In this document: in pieces, positions 1 to 6,154 of the stretch | Layout of the letters: each line of letters opens with the position of its first letter | How positions within the stretch are numbered: position 1 is the stretch's first letter | Assembly: GCA_002435545.1 (NCBI GenBank) | Contig: DJNB01000160.1 | Span: 5,962 to 15,501, forward strand | Direction of reading: 5' to 3' | Source: Lachnoclostridium sp. UBA6475 | GTDB taxonomy: Bacteria; Bacillota; Clostridia; Lachnospirales; Lachnospiraceae | Length of the DNA: 9,540 bases | Made by a program: the position numbers and the translations under genes | The notes under the pieces: generated by a model | The model's input: the letters and a program-made list of their open reading frames with translations, nothing else | Told to the model about the DNA's origin: nothing | The model's database searches: none

Positions 1-734
1 CCGGAGAAATCAAAATAAATCTGCAGCGTAAATGCCACCGCGCCAAGCCATGCTGTTGCTGTCGTCAGCTCATTGCCCTGCATTGCAGCAATCTGGCTCC
101 AGAGCGCACCGACCTGATTCGCAATCAGCACTTTTTTTCCCAGTCCCACCATGAAACGGAGAATCCCTTTGCTAAACTGCGAAATCGTCTCTTTTCGGTG
201 ATCCAGCTGCTCTGCGACATCCTTAAAACGGACAATTGGCCCCGCAATCAGCTGTGGAAACAGCGCTACGTAAGCTCCAAATGCGATAAAATTCTTTTGC
301 ATTCTGGCATCTCCACGATACACATCGATCGTATAGGACATTGTCTGAAAGGTATAAAATGAAATACCGATCGGCAGCGCGAGATGCAGTTCCGGCATGG
401 CAAGACCGGTTATCTGGTGAACGATCTGCAGAAAGAAACCCGCGTATTTAAAAAAACCAAGCAGAGCCAGGTTTATAACTGCTGAACATGCAACCATCGC
501 CTTGGCTCCGCCTTTTTTTCCTTTTTCTTTAAAATAGTGTACGGCAAACCCCGCCACATAATCTACACATGTAGAAAAGAAGATAAGCACCACATAAACC
601 GGTTCTCCCCATGCGTAAAATATGAGACTTGCCAAAAACAAAACCAAATTCCGGCATTTTTTCGGAACGATATAATATACCAAAAGGACAATTGGTAAAA
701 ACCGGAATAAAAACAACAAACTGCTAAAAACCAT
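1..734 (-). CDS. MBOAT family membrane O-acyltransferase (AlgI/DltB/PatA-like), 3' end outside window
   Basis: Multi-pass membrane protein that in this family moves an acyl (usually acetyl) group across the membrane onto an extracytoplasmic polymer. The 244 visible residues start MVFSSLLFLFRFLPIV and are rich in hydrophobic helices. Family hallmarks are LPIGISFYTFQTMSYTIDVYRG-like residues in the middle, then PQLIAGPIVRF, and near the window edge the start of the IYFDFSG(Y) motif. Family members are usually about 450-500 aa, so roughly the C-terminal half, including the expected catalytic His, lies outside the window. The ATG at 732-734 follows a GAGGAG site 13 bp after the stop of the DUF4358 gene, so the two are probably translated in tandem. 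The substrate (peptidoglycan, teichoic acid or exopolysaccharide) cannot be read from the sequence. The absence of a DltA/DltC neighbour in view argues weakly against a DltB role. Confidence 0.9.
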   Translation of the reverse strand, partial: MVFSSLLFLFRFLPIVLLVYYIVPKKCRNLVLFLASLIFYAWGEPVYVVLIFFSTCVDYVAGFAVHYFKEKGKKGGAKAMVACSAVINLALLGFFKYAGFFLQIVHQITGLAMPELHLALPIGISFYTFQTMSYTIDVYRGDARMQKNFIAFGAYVALFPQLIAGPIVRFKDVAEQLDHRKETISQFSKGILRFMVGLGKKVLIANQVGALWSQIAAMQGNELTTATAWLGAVAFTLQIYFDFS

Positions 735-747
735 GTCTTAACTCCTC

Positions 748-1236
748 TTACAATTTCTTTTTAAGAGCAGCCTGTCCTTTTTCATTGACATTCTTTTTGG
801 GAGACATGGCAATGTACCACACATATTTTCCTTTCTGCCCGCAAACTGCATTCTGAAATACCTGTTTCTCTGCTGTCGTGTAATCGCTCAGATAATCGCT
901 TTTGCAATTTCTCTTTTTATAACTATTGAGCGTGCCGAGCAGGCTCTTTGCCTGAGACACATTTTTTGCCTCCAGCACACACAGACTGTATGCTTCTTTG
1001 GCATCAAAGACATACTGCATCGTCTTTACTTTCTTTCGTGCAGAAGAGGAAAGAGCACCGAAATCCAATGCGCTTTTTGACGCATATTTCAGATTTGCGC
1101 TGCCGCCCGTTGCTTTTAAAGCCACAGAGCAAAGCATTTTACAGGTCGTCTTTGCCTCCACAGCGTTACCGGAAATGGTTGCTGCGAAAAGTGTCATTAC
1201 CAGCACCGCACAGATAATTTTCATATATTTTTTCAT
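748..1236 (-). CDS. Secreted DUF4358 domain protein
   Basis: A 162-aa exported protein. Residues 1-28 form a signal peptide (KKYMK positive start, hydrophobic core to about residue 20, cleavage probably after VEA at 28). Residues about 57-150 match the DUF4358 pattern as I know it: a helix with Asp/Ala/Tyr, a strand reading CVLEAKN, an amphipathic helix around SLLGTLNSYKK, and a closing strand KYVWYIAMSP. It has six Cys (9, 32, 36, 86, 111, 132), of which 32 and 36 follow the predicted cleavage site. The biochemical function of DUF4358 is unknown. It lies between an SGNH hydrolase and an MBOAT acyltransferase, and I infer it assists or modulates that extracytoplasmic acyl-transfer machinery. 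The AGGAG at 1246-1250 overlaps the TAG stop of the upstream gene, which suggests translational coupling. Confidence 0.8.
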   Translation of the reverse strand: MKKYMKIICAVLVMTLFAATISGNAVEAKTTCKMLCSVALKATGGSANLKYASKSALDFGALSSSARKKVKTMQYVFDAKEAYSLCVLEAKNVSQAKSLLGTLNSYKKRNCKSDYLSDYTTAEKQVFQNAVCGQKGKYVWYIAMSPKKNVNEKGQAALKKKL

Positions 1237-1248
1237 TTTTCTATTCTC

Positions 1249-2352
1249 CTATCGGTCTAAAGATTTGTCATATTTTGTAATTATCTTTCCAAACTGCGTA
1301 TAGGCAGGCGGCTTCCAATGATACCCGTCTCCCGTCGCATAACCGGCTTTCAAAAATCCGCCGGAATCTTTCAAAAAGTCTGTATAATCGAGATATTTCA
1401 ATCCCATTTTCTTCGCCAGATTTTTCAGCCGCCGATTAAAAATAGGAATTTGCTTCATGCCCGGATGCCTTGCTTTTTCGGCTCTTGTAATCGGTGAAAT
1501 AGCACACAGAACAATATCTGTATGTGGATCTGCCTGCTGAATTGCTTCGATCATATCTTTGTATTCCGAGATCATCTGCGACACCGGCCGGTAATGAATT
1601 TCATTCATTCCAAGCATCATATACACACGGTATGGATTTTCTGCAATCAGCTTCTGCAGTCCGGTTCTTCCCTTGAAAATTCGTTTTGTGTGAAATGTCA
1701 CGGTATTCAGTCCACGGTATGCGACTACTTTTTTCTTTGCTCCAAGAGGCATCGCCGGAAATCCGCCCTCATAGGCAATTCCCTCACAGATTGAGTCCCC
1801 GGCAAATACCACTTTTCGCTGGTACTTTTTCATCGTCATTTTCTTTTTTGCCGAAGGCCGGCTGTCCGATGGCGATTCCTTTTTTGTTTTTCCTGCTGTC
1901 ACATAAAATGTATATTCTTTTTTATTCTTTAATTTTTTTACAAGAAAATGATCCTTCTGTGTTGTTCCGGCAAGTTTTACTTTACCATTTTTTCCCATTT
2001 TTGTATAGATATGATAATACTTTGCCTGTCTTTTTTTCTTCCATTCTACCTTAACTTCACTTGTAGAATACCTCGTAATTTTTACACCCGTTACTTTTTT
2101 AAGCGGTTTTATATGAGGTGTCGGTTTTGGCGTGGCTGGTGTCTGTGTCGGCGCCGGCGTGACAACCGGCGGTTCCGCACTCGCTTCCGGTGTAACCTGC
2201 GGTATTACACTTTCTATCGGCTGAACCGCTTCCGGCGTGGTTTCCGGCTGGTCTTCTGCCCTTACCGGAGTCCCCGAAAATGAACTGCACGCAAATACTG
2301 CAACACCCATAATCAAGGCGTTGCAGCAGTATCTTATCGTTGCTTTTTTCAT
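1249..2352 (-). CDS. Secreted SGNH/GDSL hydrolase with Pro/Thr linker and FN3-like domain
   Basis: A 367-aa exported protein. Residues 1-32 are a signal peptide (cleavage likely after PVRA). Residues about 33-83 are a Pro/Thr/Glu-rich linker. Residues about 86-168 resemble a fibronectin type III domain (VTGVKI start, VEWKKK, YTFYVTA near the end). Residues about 178-365 are the SGNH domain: block I VVFAGDSICEG with the Ser nucleophile at 187, block II Gly at 214, block III GMNE at 248-251 with Asn 250, and block V DGYHW with Asp 342 and His 345. All catalytic positions are intact; block III has Glu where many members have Asp. SGNH proteins next to MBOAT proteins commonly act as the extracellular partner that transfers or removes O-acetyl groups on surface polysaccharides, and I infer that role here. 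It is the first gene of a three-gene operon with its own promoter at 2395-2423. The many Lys residues suggest binding to an anionic wall polymer. Confidence 0.87.
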   Translation of the reverse strand: MKKATIRYCCNALIMGVAVFACSSFSGTPVRAEDQPETTPEAVQPIESVIPQVTPEASAEPPVVTPAPTQTPATPKPTPHIKPLKKVTGVKITRYSTSEVKVEWKKKRQAKYYHIYTKMGKNGKVKLAGTTQKDHFLVKKLKNKKEYTFYVTAGKTKKESPSDSRPSAKKKMTMKKYQRKVVFAGDSICEGIAYEGGFPAMPLGAKKKVVAYRGLNTVTFHTKRIFKGRTGLQKLIAENPYRVYMMLGMNEIHYRPVSQMISEYKDMIEAIQQADPHTDIVLCAISPITRAEKARHPGMKQIPIFNRRLKNLAKKMGLKYLDYTDFLKDSGGFLKAGYATGDGYHWKPPAYTQFGKIITKYDKSLDR

Positions 2353-2394
2353 CTTGATCCTTCTTTCGTCTTCACTTTACATACTTATGAAATC

Positions 2395-2423
2395 AGTATA
2401 TAGTTTTTGACGAAAAAAGTCAA
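2395..2423 (-). promoter_or_regulatory. Sigma-A-type promoter of the SGNH-DUF4358-MBOAT operon
   Basis: Read on the minus strand, TTGACT (2418-2423) is followed by a 17-bp spacer and TATACT (2395-2400), a near-consensus housekeeping promoter. The predicted transcript start is near 2388, giving a leader of about 36 nt with an AAGGA ribosome binding site at 2358-2362 before the ATG at 2352. An inverted repeat overlaps the -35 box. Confidence 0.75.
2407..2423. repeat. Inverted repeat TTGAC-N7-GTCAA over the -35 box
   Basis: Perfect 5-bp arms (2407-2411 and 2419-2423) are separated by 7 bp, and one arm includes most of the -35 hexamer. It could be an operator, but arms this short in AT-rich DNA can occur by chance. 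It is not followed by a T-run on the minus strand, so it does not look like a terminator. Confidence 0.35.
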
Positions 2424-2453
2424 GATTTGTCGGGGTAAGAATCGAAGTCAAAT

Positions 2454-3266
2454 TCAGTCTTCATGCAGTGATATTTCTTCAAACCCTCCGTTGCCGAGTT
2501 TTACATCAAAAAGGGCTTTTTCCCCGGCTGCACTTTGTACCGTAACAACTTTATGCGAACTCACCGCTTTCGCTGGTTCTTCGATATCCAGGTAGATCCA
2601 GGCCTTCTTTCCATTGTCCATCTCCCTATCTTCCACGATGATCAAATGTCCAAGATTGATCTTACGGTAATCTTCAAGTGACATATTGATTCCCTTCTGC
2701 CAGACACCGCCAAGCGAACCTGCTGTCTTTTGCAGTTTTGCCAGAAACTCCTCCGGCATTTTTTCCGCAAGCTGTGATTCCGGTGTCAATTGGCTGCGGA
2801 TCGCCCAGATCTGATCTTCCACTGACTCTCTTTTGTCAATTTCCACTTCCCGCGTCCATGAGTGCTTTCCGCCTTCTTCATCGCTCCAGGTTATATCAAT
2901 TACCTTTACCGTATGATCTGTATCTCCGCGCGCTTCGGATTCGTATGCCGAATCTTTATCCTGATACGACATCTTGAAATCTCCATTTTCTTTTACTTCG
3001 TTTTCCGTGTATTTTTTCTCGCCATCGACATAATATTCCGCTTTGTATTTATGTCCGGCAGAATTGAAAATGTAGCCATTGGAAGCCGCATAACCAACCC
3101 CTCCAATCCCGACTGCACAGAGGGCAAACAGGATTGCCGCCACACGGCGTACGTTGCATTTTCTTCCATTTTTTTCCATCTTCGAAAGGTCATACAATTT
3201 CTGTTTTGCCTTCTCCGGCATCTTGATTTCCGGATAATTTTTCTTAAATAAATCTCTTTCTCTCAT
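2454..3266 (-). CDS. Putative membrane-anchored anti-sigma factor (partner of the ECF sigma factor)
   Basis: A 270-aa single-pass membrane protein of no family I can name. Residues 1-40 are a charged, presumably cytoplasmic segment (MRERDLFKKNYPEIKMPEKA...). Residues about 41-62 are the only transmembrane helix (VAAILFALCAVGIGGVGYAA). Residues 63-270 are a hydrophilic extracytoplasmic part rich in Glu, Lys and Asp. This topology, and its position directly after an ECF sigma gene with a 23-bp overlap, are typical of an anti-sigma factor that holds the sigma factor at the membrane until an envelope signal arrives. I see no zinc-binding HxxxCxxC (ZAS) motif and no RsiV-like DUF3298 sequence, so the signal is unknown. 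The ATG at 3264-3266 is chosen because a GGGAGGA site sits about 8 nt upstream, inside the sigma gene. The DNA downstream to 2424 shows no convincing terminator. Confidence 0.7.
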   Translation of the reverse strand: MRERDLFKKNYPEIKMPEKAKQKLYDLSKMEKNGRKCNVRRVAAILFALCAVGIGGVGYAASNGYIFNSAGHKYKAEYYVDGEKKYTENEVKENGDFKMSYQDKDSAYESEARGDTDHTVKVIDITWSDEEGGKHSWTREVEIDKRESVEDQIWAIRSQLTPESQLAEKMPEEFLAKLQKTAGSLGGVWQKGINMSLEDYRKINLGHLIIVEDREMDNGKKAWIYLDIEEPAKAVSSHKVVTVQSAAGEKALFDVKLGNGGFEEISLHED

Positions 3267-3741
3267 AAGTCATTCCTCCCTCAAGTTTTTCTTTTAACAT
3301 CTTTCTCGCCCTCATCAGACGGGTCTGAATCGTAGAAGCATTGATCTTCAATATGTCCGCAATCTCTTTGACCGAGTAATCTTCATAATAATACAGCTCT
3401 ATCAGAACCCGGTATTTTGCCGGCAGTTCCATCACTGCATCATACAGGTCACTTGATTCTTCCGGACTTTCTTGTACACTGCATTCCATCTGTTCCATCG
3501 GCTGCACCCTGCTCTTCCAGACCGACCGGAATAACGTATGGCATTCATTTACCGTCACGCGTATGAGCCAGCTTTTCTTGTGTTCCTCGGAAGTAAATGG
3601 CTTTTTATGCTGGAGCAGTTTGATAAATACATTCTGCACCATGTCTTCCGCATCCATCCGGTTTCCACAAGCGTGCAGAGCAACCCGGTATACGAGATCC
3701 GAATACTCATTGACACTTTGGATATATTCGTTGTTGTCCAC
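3244..3741 (-). CDS. ECF-type RNA polymerase sigma-70 factor
   Basis: A 165-aa sigma factor of the extracytoplasmic-function group, which directs RNA polymerase to a stress regulon. Region 2 covers residues about 12-75 (LVYRVALHACGNRMDAEDMVQNVFIKLL, then KSWLIRVTVNECH). Region 4 covers about 98-152 (LPAKYRVLIELYYYEDYSVKEIADIL with the recognition helix NASTIQTRLMRARKML). Length is normal for an ECF factor without extra domains. The start is GTG (3739-3741): an AAAGGAG site at 3750-3756 lies 8 nt upstream. An ATG two bases before it (3741-3743) is in another frame and leads to a shadow frame. The gene overlaps the putative anti-sigma gene by 23 bp, so the pair is co-translated. I found no clear promoter between it and the panC terminator. 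Confidence 0.92.
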   Translation of the reverse strand: MDNNEYIQSVNEYSDLVYRVALHACGNRMDAEDMVQNVFIKLLQHKKPFTSEEHKKSWLIRVTVNECHTLFRSVWKSRVQPMEQMECSVQESPEESSDLYDAVMELPAKYRVLIELYYYEDYSVKEIADILKINASTIQTRLMRARKMLKEKLEGGMTYERKRFI

Positions 3742-3749
3742 ATCTGCTT

Positions 3750-3756
3750 CTCCTTT
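3750..3756 (-). promoter_or_regulatory. Ribosome binding site that decides the GTG start of the sigma gene
   Basis: AAAGGAG on the minus strand, 8 nt before GTG at 3741. The same site is 6 nt from an out-of-frame ATG at 3743, which overlaps the GTG as ATGTG. Only the GTG frame encodes sigma regions 2 and 4. Confidence 0.7.
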
Positions 3757-3820
3757 CTGTCGTATTTGTTAAGCCTTTCACTTATTACACGCTTGAAAAT
3801 GTAAAAATATCTCATATGTG

Positions 3821-3864
3821 TACAAAAAGAAGAGGTTTTGTCCCTATTTGGTTCAACCTCTTCT
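3821..3864 (-). terminator. Rho-independent terminator after panC
   Basis: On the minus strand the 10-bp arm AGAAGAGGTT (3855-3864) pairs perfectly with AACCTCTTCT (3828-3837) across a 17-nt loop and runs into TTTTTGTA. It lies about 29 nt past the panC stop and closes the pantothenate operon before the sigma gene. Confidence 0.87.
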
Positions 3865-3892
3865 CTCTCACATAAATTCGAAATCGTTGCCG

Positions 3893-4732
3893 TTACCGGA
3901 TAAAGTTGTCGATCAGTCTTGTCTTTCCAATGTATACAGCCACTGCGCAAAGCACCTCGCCGCTGACAGTTTCTACCGGTTTCAATGTATTCCAGTCCAC
4001 TAATTCCACATAATCAATTTTTGCCAAAGGCTCCTCTTCAATCACTTTTCGGATCTCTGCAACCACTTTCGCTGCATCTTTTTCGCCGGATTTCAAAAGT
4101 TCTTCTCCCGCTGTCAAACCTTTGTGAAGTACCGTTGCGGCAGTTCTCTCTTCTGAACTCAGATAGGTGTTTCTGGAACTTTTTGCCAGTCCGTCTGCTT
4201 CGCGCACGATCGGACAGCCGACGATCTCAAGGTCAAAGTTCAAGTCGCGCACCATACGGCGGATAACCGCTAACTGCTGGGCATCTTTCTGACCGAAATA
4301 CGCACGGTCCGGCGCTACAATATGGAATAATTTGGAAACCACCGTACACACCCCTCGGAAATGTGTCGGTCTTGTCTTTCCGCAAAGTCCCTTGGTCAGA
4401 TCGTCCATATCCACATAGGTGCAGAAATCGTCAAAGTACATTTCGCTGTCTTCCGGATGGAAAATGACATTTGCACCGGCTTTCTCACAAAGCTCTGCAT
4501 CGCGGTCAAGATCCCTTGGATAACTTGCCAGATCCTCCGTCGGTCCAAACTGGATCGGATTGACAAATACGCTGACAACCACGCGGTCATTTTGAGCAAC
4601 CGCCTTGTCGATCAAACTTTTATGGCCTTCATGAAGGTAGCCCATCGTAGGCACAAGCCCTACACTAAGCCCTTCTTTTCTCCATTCTTTTACCTGTTTT
4701 CTTACTCCGTCTACTGTTGTTATAATTTCCAT
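3893..4732 (-). CDS. panC: Pantothenate synthetase (pantoate--beta-alanine ligase)
   Basis: Joins pantoate and beta-alanine with ATP to give pantothenate, AMP and PPi, the last step of vitamin B5 synthesis, in the cytoplasm. At 279 aa it is the usual family length. Motifs: PTMGYLHEGH at 28-37 (the HIGH-type motif, His 34 and His 37), VFVNPIQFGPTEDLASYPR at about 55-73, FGQKDAQQ at 146-153 and the KMSKS-like KSSRNTYLS at 184-192, all intact. The ATG at 4730-4732 has GGAGG 7 nt upstream. It is the last gene of the operon. The gap to the ATPase gene is 31 bp with no terminator, so panC must be read through from the pan promoter, or from the ATPase promoter at 6058-6086, or both. Confidence 0.97.
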   Translation of the reverse strand: MEIITTVDGVRKQVKEWRKEGLSVGLVPTMGYLHEGHKSLIDKAVAQNDRVVVSVFVNPIQFGPTEDLASYPRDLDRDAELCEKAGANVIFHPEDSEMYFDDFCTYVDMDDLTKGLCGKTRPTHFRGVCTVVSKLFHIVAPDRAYFGQKDAQQLAVIRRMVRDLNFDLEIVGCPIVREADGLAKSSRNTYLSSEERTAATVLHKGLTAGEELLKSGEKDAAKVVAEIRKVIEEEPLAKIDYVELVDWNTLKPVETVSGEVLCAVAVYIGKTRLIDNFIR

Positions 4733-4763
4733 TTTTCTTCCTCCAATTTGGTTGGGTAACCAG

Positions 4764-6044
4764 TTAATTTTTTAAGCAGCCGATTGGTACGATGTAAATA
4801 CCATCCTGTCTGCGGTACGCATAATCACCAACTCCTATGACAATCATCATAAACGCCGGTGCTTTCATTTTTGAAGTATCAATTTTCTCAACCAACGCCT
4901 TCAAATTTTTTGCGCCTTCTTCAATCAATTTATCTCCACCAAGTTTTATTTCTGCCAATCCGTATGTGCCATTTTTCAAATGAATTACGGTATCACATTC
5001 CAGACCACTTTTATCACGATAGTGCAGCACCTGCCCTCCTAAGGCATCTGCATATACACGCAGATCACGTACACAAAGTGTTTCAAATAGTAAACCAAAA
5101 GTGTTTAAATCATTCATCAGATCATTTGGTCCTACACCCAATGCTGCTGTCGCAATCGATGGATCTGCATAATATCGGGTATCTGAACTTCGGATCGCTG
5201 TTTTTGATCTAAGATTCGGATTCCACGAAGGCATATCTTCTATTACAAAGATTTTTTTCAATGCGTTCACATAAGATAGGACGGTATCTTCGCTAATCGT
5301 CTCTGTTTCATTGGCAAATATATCATCGCGCAATGCCGTCCCGGTTATCTGTGCTCCTTGATATCTCGCATAAGAGCGCATCAACCGCTTTACTCTTTCC
5401 GGGTTTTTATTTACACCATCCGCCCGGTTTATATCCGATTTCACTACCGCATCAAAATAATCCTCCGCCTGCGACAACGCCGCTTTGCGTTTCATGCCAA
5501 TTGCATGTGGCCAGCCGCCTCGACAGATAAGGAAAGCCAGTGAGTCAATATCATGTGCATTACTTCCTGATATTTTATCCGGGGAATCAAACAATTCTTC
5601 CAGACTCACTTCCCCGGAGGATTCCTGCGACTCATATAGGGACATCGTACGCATCGTCAGCCATGTAAATCTTCCGGCTCCCGAATGAGTAATCTCTTTG
5701 GTTTCTACCGGAACCGCTGATCCGGTCAAAATAAACTGTCCTTCTTCGCCTCTGCAATCCACCTCATAACGAACGGCATCCCATATTTTGGGTGCAATCT
5801 GCCACTCATCGATCAAGCGTGGTGTAACACCTTGCAATAAACGGCTTGGATCTATTTCCGACATTTTCAGATTGCTTTCTCTTTTCGAAGGTTCGTCCAT
5901 ACGAAGAACACTATTTGCCACCTGTAATGCCGTTGTTGTTTTTCCACACCATTTAGGCCCCTCAATAAGAATCGCACCTTTGGCTTCCAATTTATCTTTT
6001 AAAATCTCATCAACAATTCTTGCTCTATACTCTCTCACAATCAT
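4764..6044 (-). CDS. Solitary AAA-type ATPase with DUF4143 and PD-(D/E)XK-like C-terminus (COG1373 family)
   Basis: A 426-aa protein of the abundant but poorly understood COG1373 ATPases (AAA_14 plus DUF4143). Residues about 20-130 are the ATPase core: Walker A GPKWCGKTT at 29-37, Walker B LIDE at 77-80, sensor LTGSA at 106-110 and a basic HSGAGR at 120-125. The middle part (about 190-300) has the winged-helix-like RVKRLMRSYARYQGAQITGTAL stretch of DUF4143. The end has FETL (Glu 321), GLECD (Asp 351) and AEIKLGG (Glu 365, Lys 367), spaced like a PD-(D/E)XK nuclease-fold core. Whether it cuts DNA is unknown. The ATG at 6042-6044 lies only 1 nt after AGGTG; the GTG two codons later (6036-6038) has a 7-nt spacing and may be the true start. 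It sits between the GNAT gene and panC, behind four tandem 23-bp repeats, and looks acquired. Confidence 0.85.
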   Translation of the reverse strand: MIVREYRARIVDEILKDKLEAKGAILIEGPKWCGKTTTALQVANSVLRMDEPSKRESNLKMSEIDPSRLLQGVTPRLIDEWQIAPKIWDAVRYEVDCRGEEGQFILTGSAVPVETKEITHSGAGRFTWLTMRTMSLYESQESSGEVSLEELFDSPDKISGSNAHDIDSLAFLICRGGWPHAIGMKRKAALSQAEDYFDAVVKSDINRADGVNKNPERVKRLMRSYARYQGAQITGTALRDDIFANETETISEDTVLSYVNALKKIFVIEDMPSWNPNLRSKTAIRSSDTRYYADPSIATAALGVGPNDLMNDLNTFGLLFETLCVRDLRVYADALGGQVLHYRDKSGLECDTVIHLKNGTYGLAEIKLGGDKLIEEGAKNLKALVEKIDTSKMKAPAFMMIVIGVGDYAYRRQDGIYIVPIGCLKN

Positions 6045-6057
6045 TCACCTCGTATAT

Positions 6058-6086
6058 AGCATACCTCTTTTTCGGCGTATTGGCAA
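6058..6086 (-). promoter_or_regulatory. Probable promoter of the ATPase gene, -35 inside the last 23-bp repeat
   Basis: On the minus strand TTGCCA (6081-6086) is followed by a 17-bp spacer and TATGCT (6058-6063). The -35 matches the consensus at five of six positions and the -10 at four. The predicted start near 6051 leaves a leader of about 7 nt before the ATG at 6044 (about 13 nt before the alternative GTG at 6038), so any Shine-Dalgarno site would be at the very 5' end. Confidence 0.55.
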
Positions 6087-6154
6087 GATTTTTTTCGGCG
6101 TGTTGGCAGAAAATTTTTCGGCGTGTTGGCAAGATTTTTTTCGGCGTGTTGGCA
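6063..6154 (-). repeat. Four tandem 23-bp direct repeats (iteron-like) upstream of the ATPase gene
   Basis: Exactly 92 bp, or 4 x 23 bp, with no spacer sequence. Each unit has a 13-bp core TGCCAACACGCCG followed by 10 bp that begin with five to seven A. The first and third units (6132-6154 and 6086-6108) are identical. The second (6109-6131) differs only in the AT tail, and the fourth (6063-6085) has one core change (C to T) and a diverged tail. The array starts on the base after the GNAT stop codon, and its last unit supplies the -35 box of the ATPase promoter. The even period and conserved core suggest repeated binding of a protein along the DNA. It is not a CRISPR array. Confidence 0.9.

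Noticed and set aside
2395..2440. ECF-type promoter (CGTC element) upstream of the SGNH gene
   Set aside because: A CGTC is present but no AAC-type -35 element lies about 16 bp upstream; the sigma-A reading fits much better.
2862..3251. Plus-strand open frame opposite the putative anti-sigma gene
   Set aside because: Antisense shadow of a well-initiated gene that overlaps and follows the sigma gene.
3742..3820. Promoter of the sigma gene
   Set aside because: Several AT-rich hexamers occur but none pair at a 16-18 bp spacing well enough to call.
3555..3950. Minus-strand open frame including the ATG two bases before the sigma GTG
   Set aside because: It crosses the panC terminator and the end of panC in another frame and encodes nothing recognisable; the sigma frame from GTG has clear regions 2 and 4.
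4733..4763. Matching repeat at the panC side of the ATPase gene, which would define insertion ends
   Set aside because: Only a tiny GGTT/AACC palindrome is present; the 23-bp core does not recur there.
6063..6154. Tandem array considered as a CRISPR array
   Set aside because: Units are contiguous at 23 bp with no unique spacers, and no cas genes are nearby.
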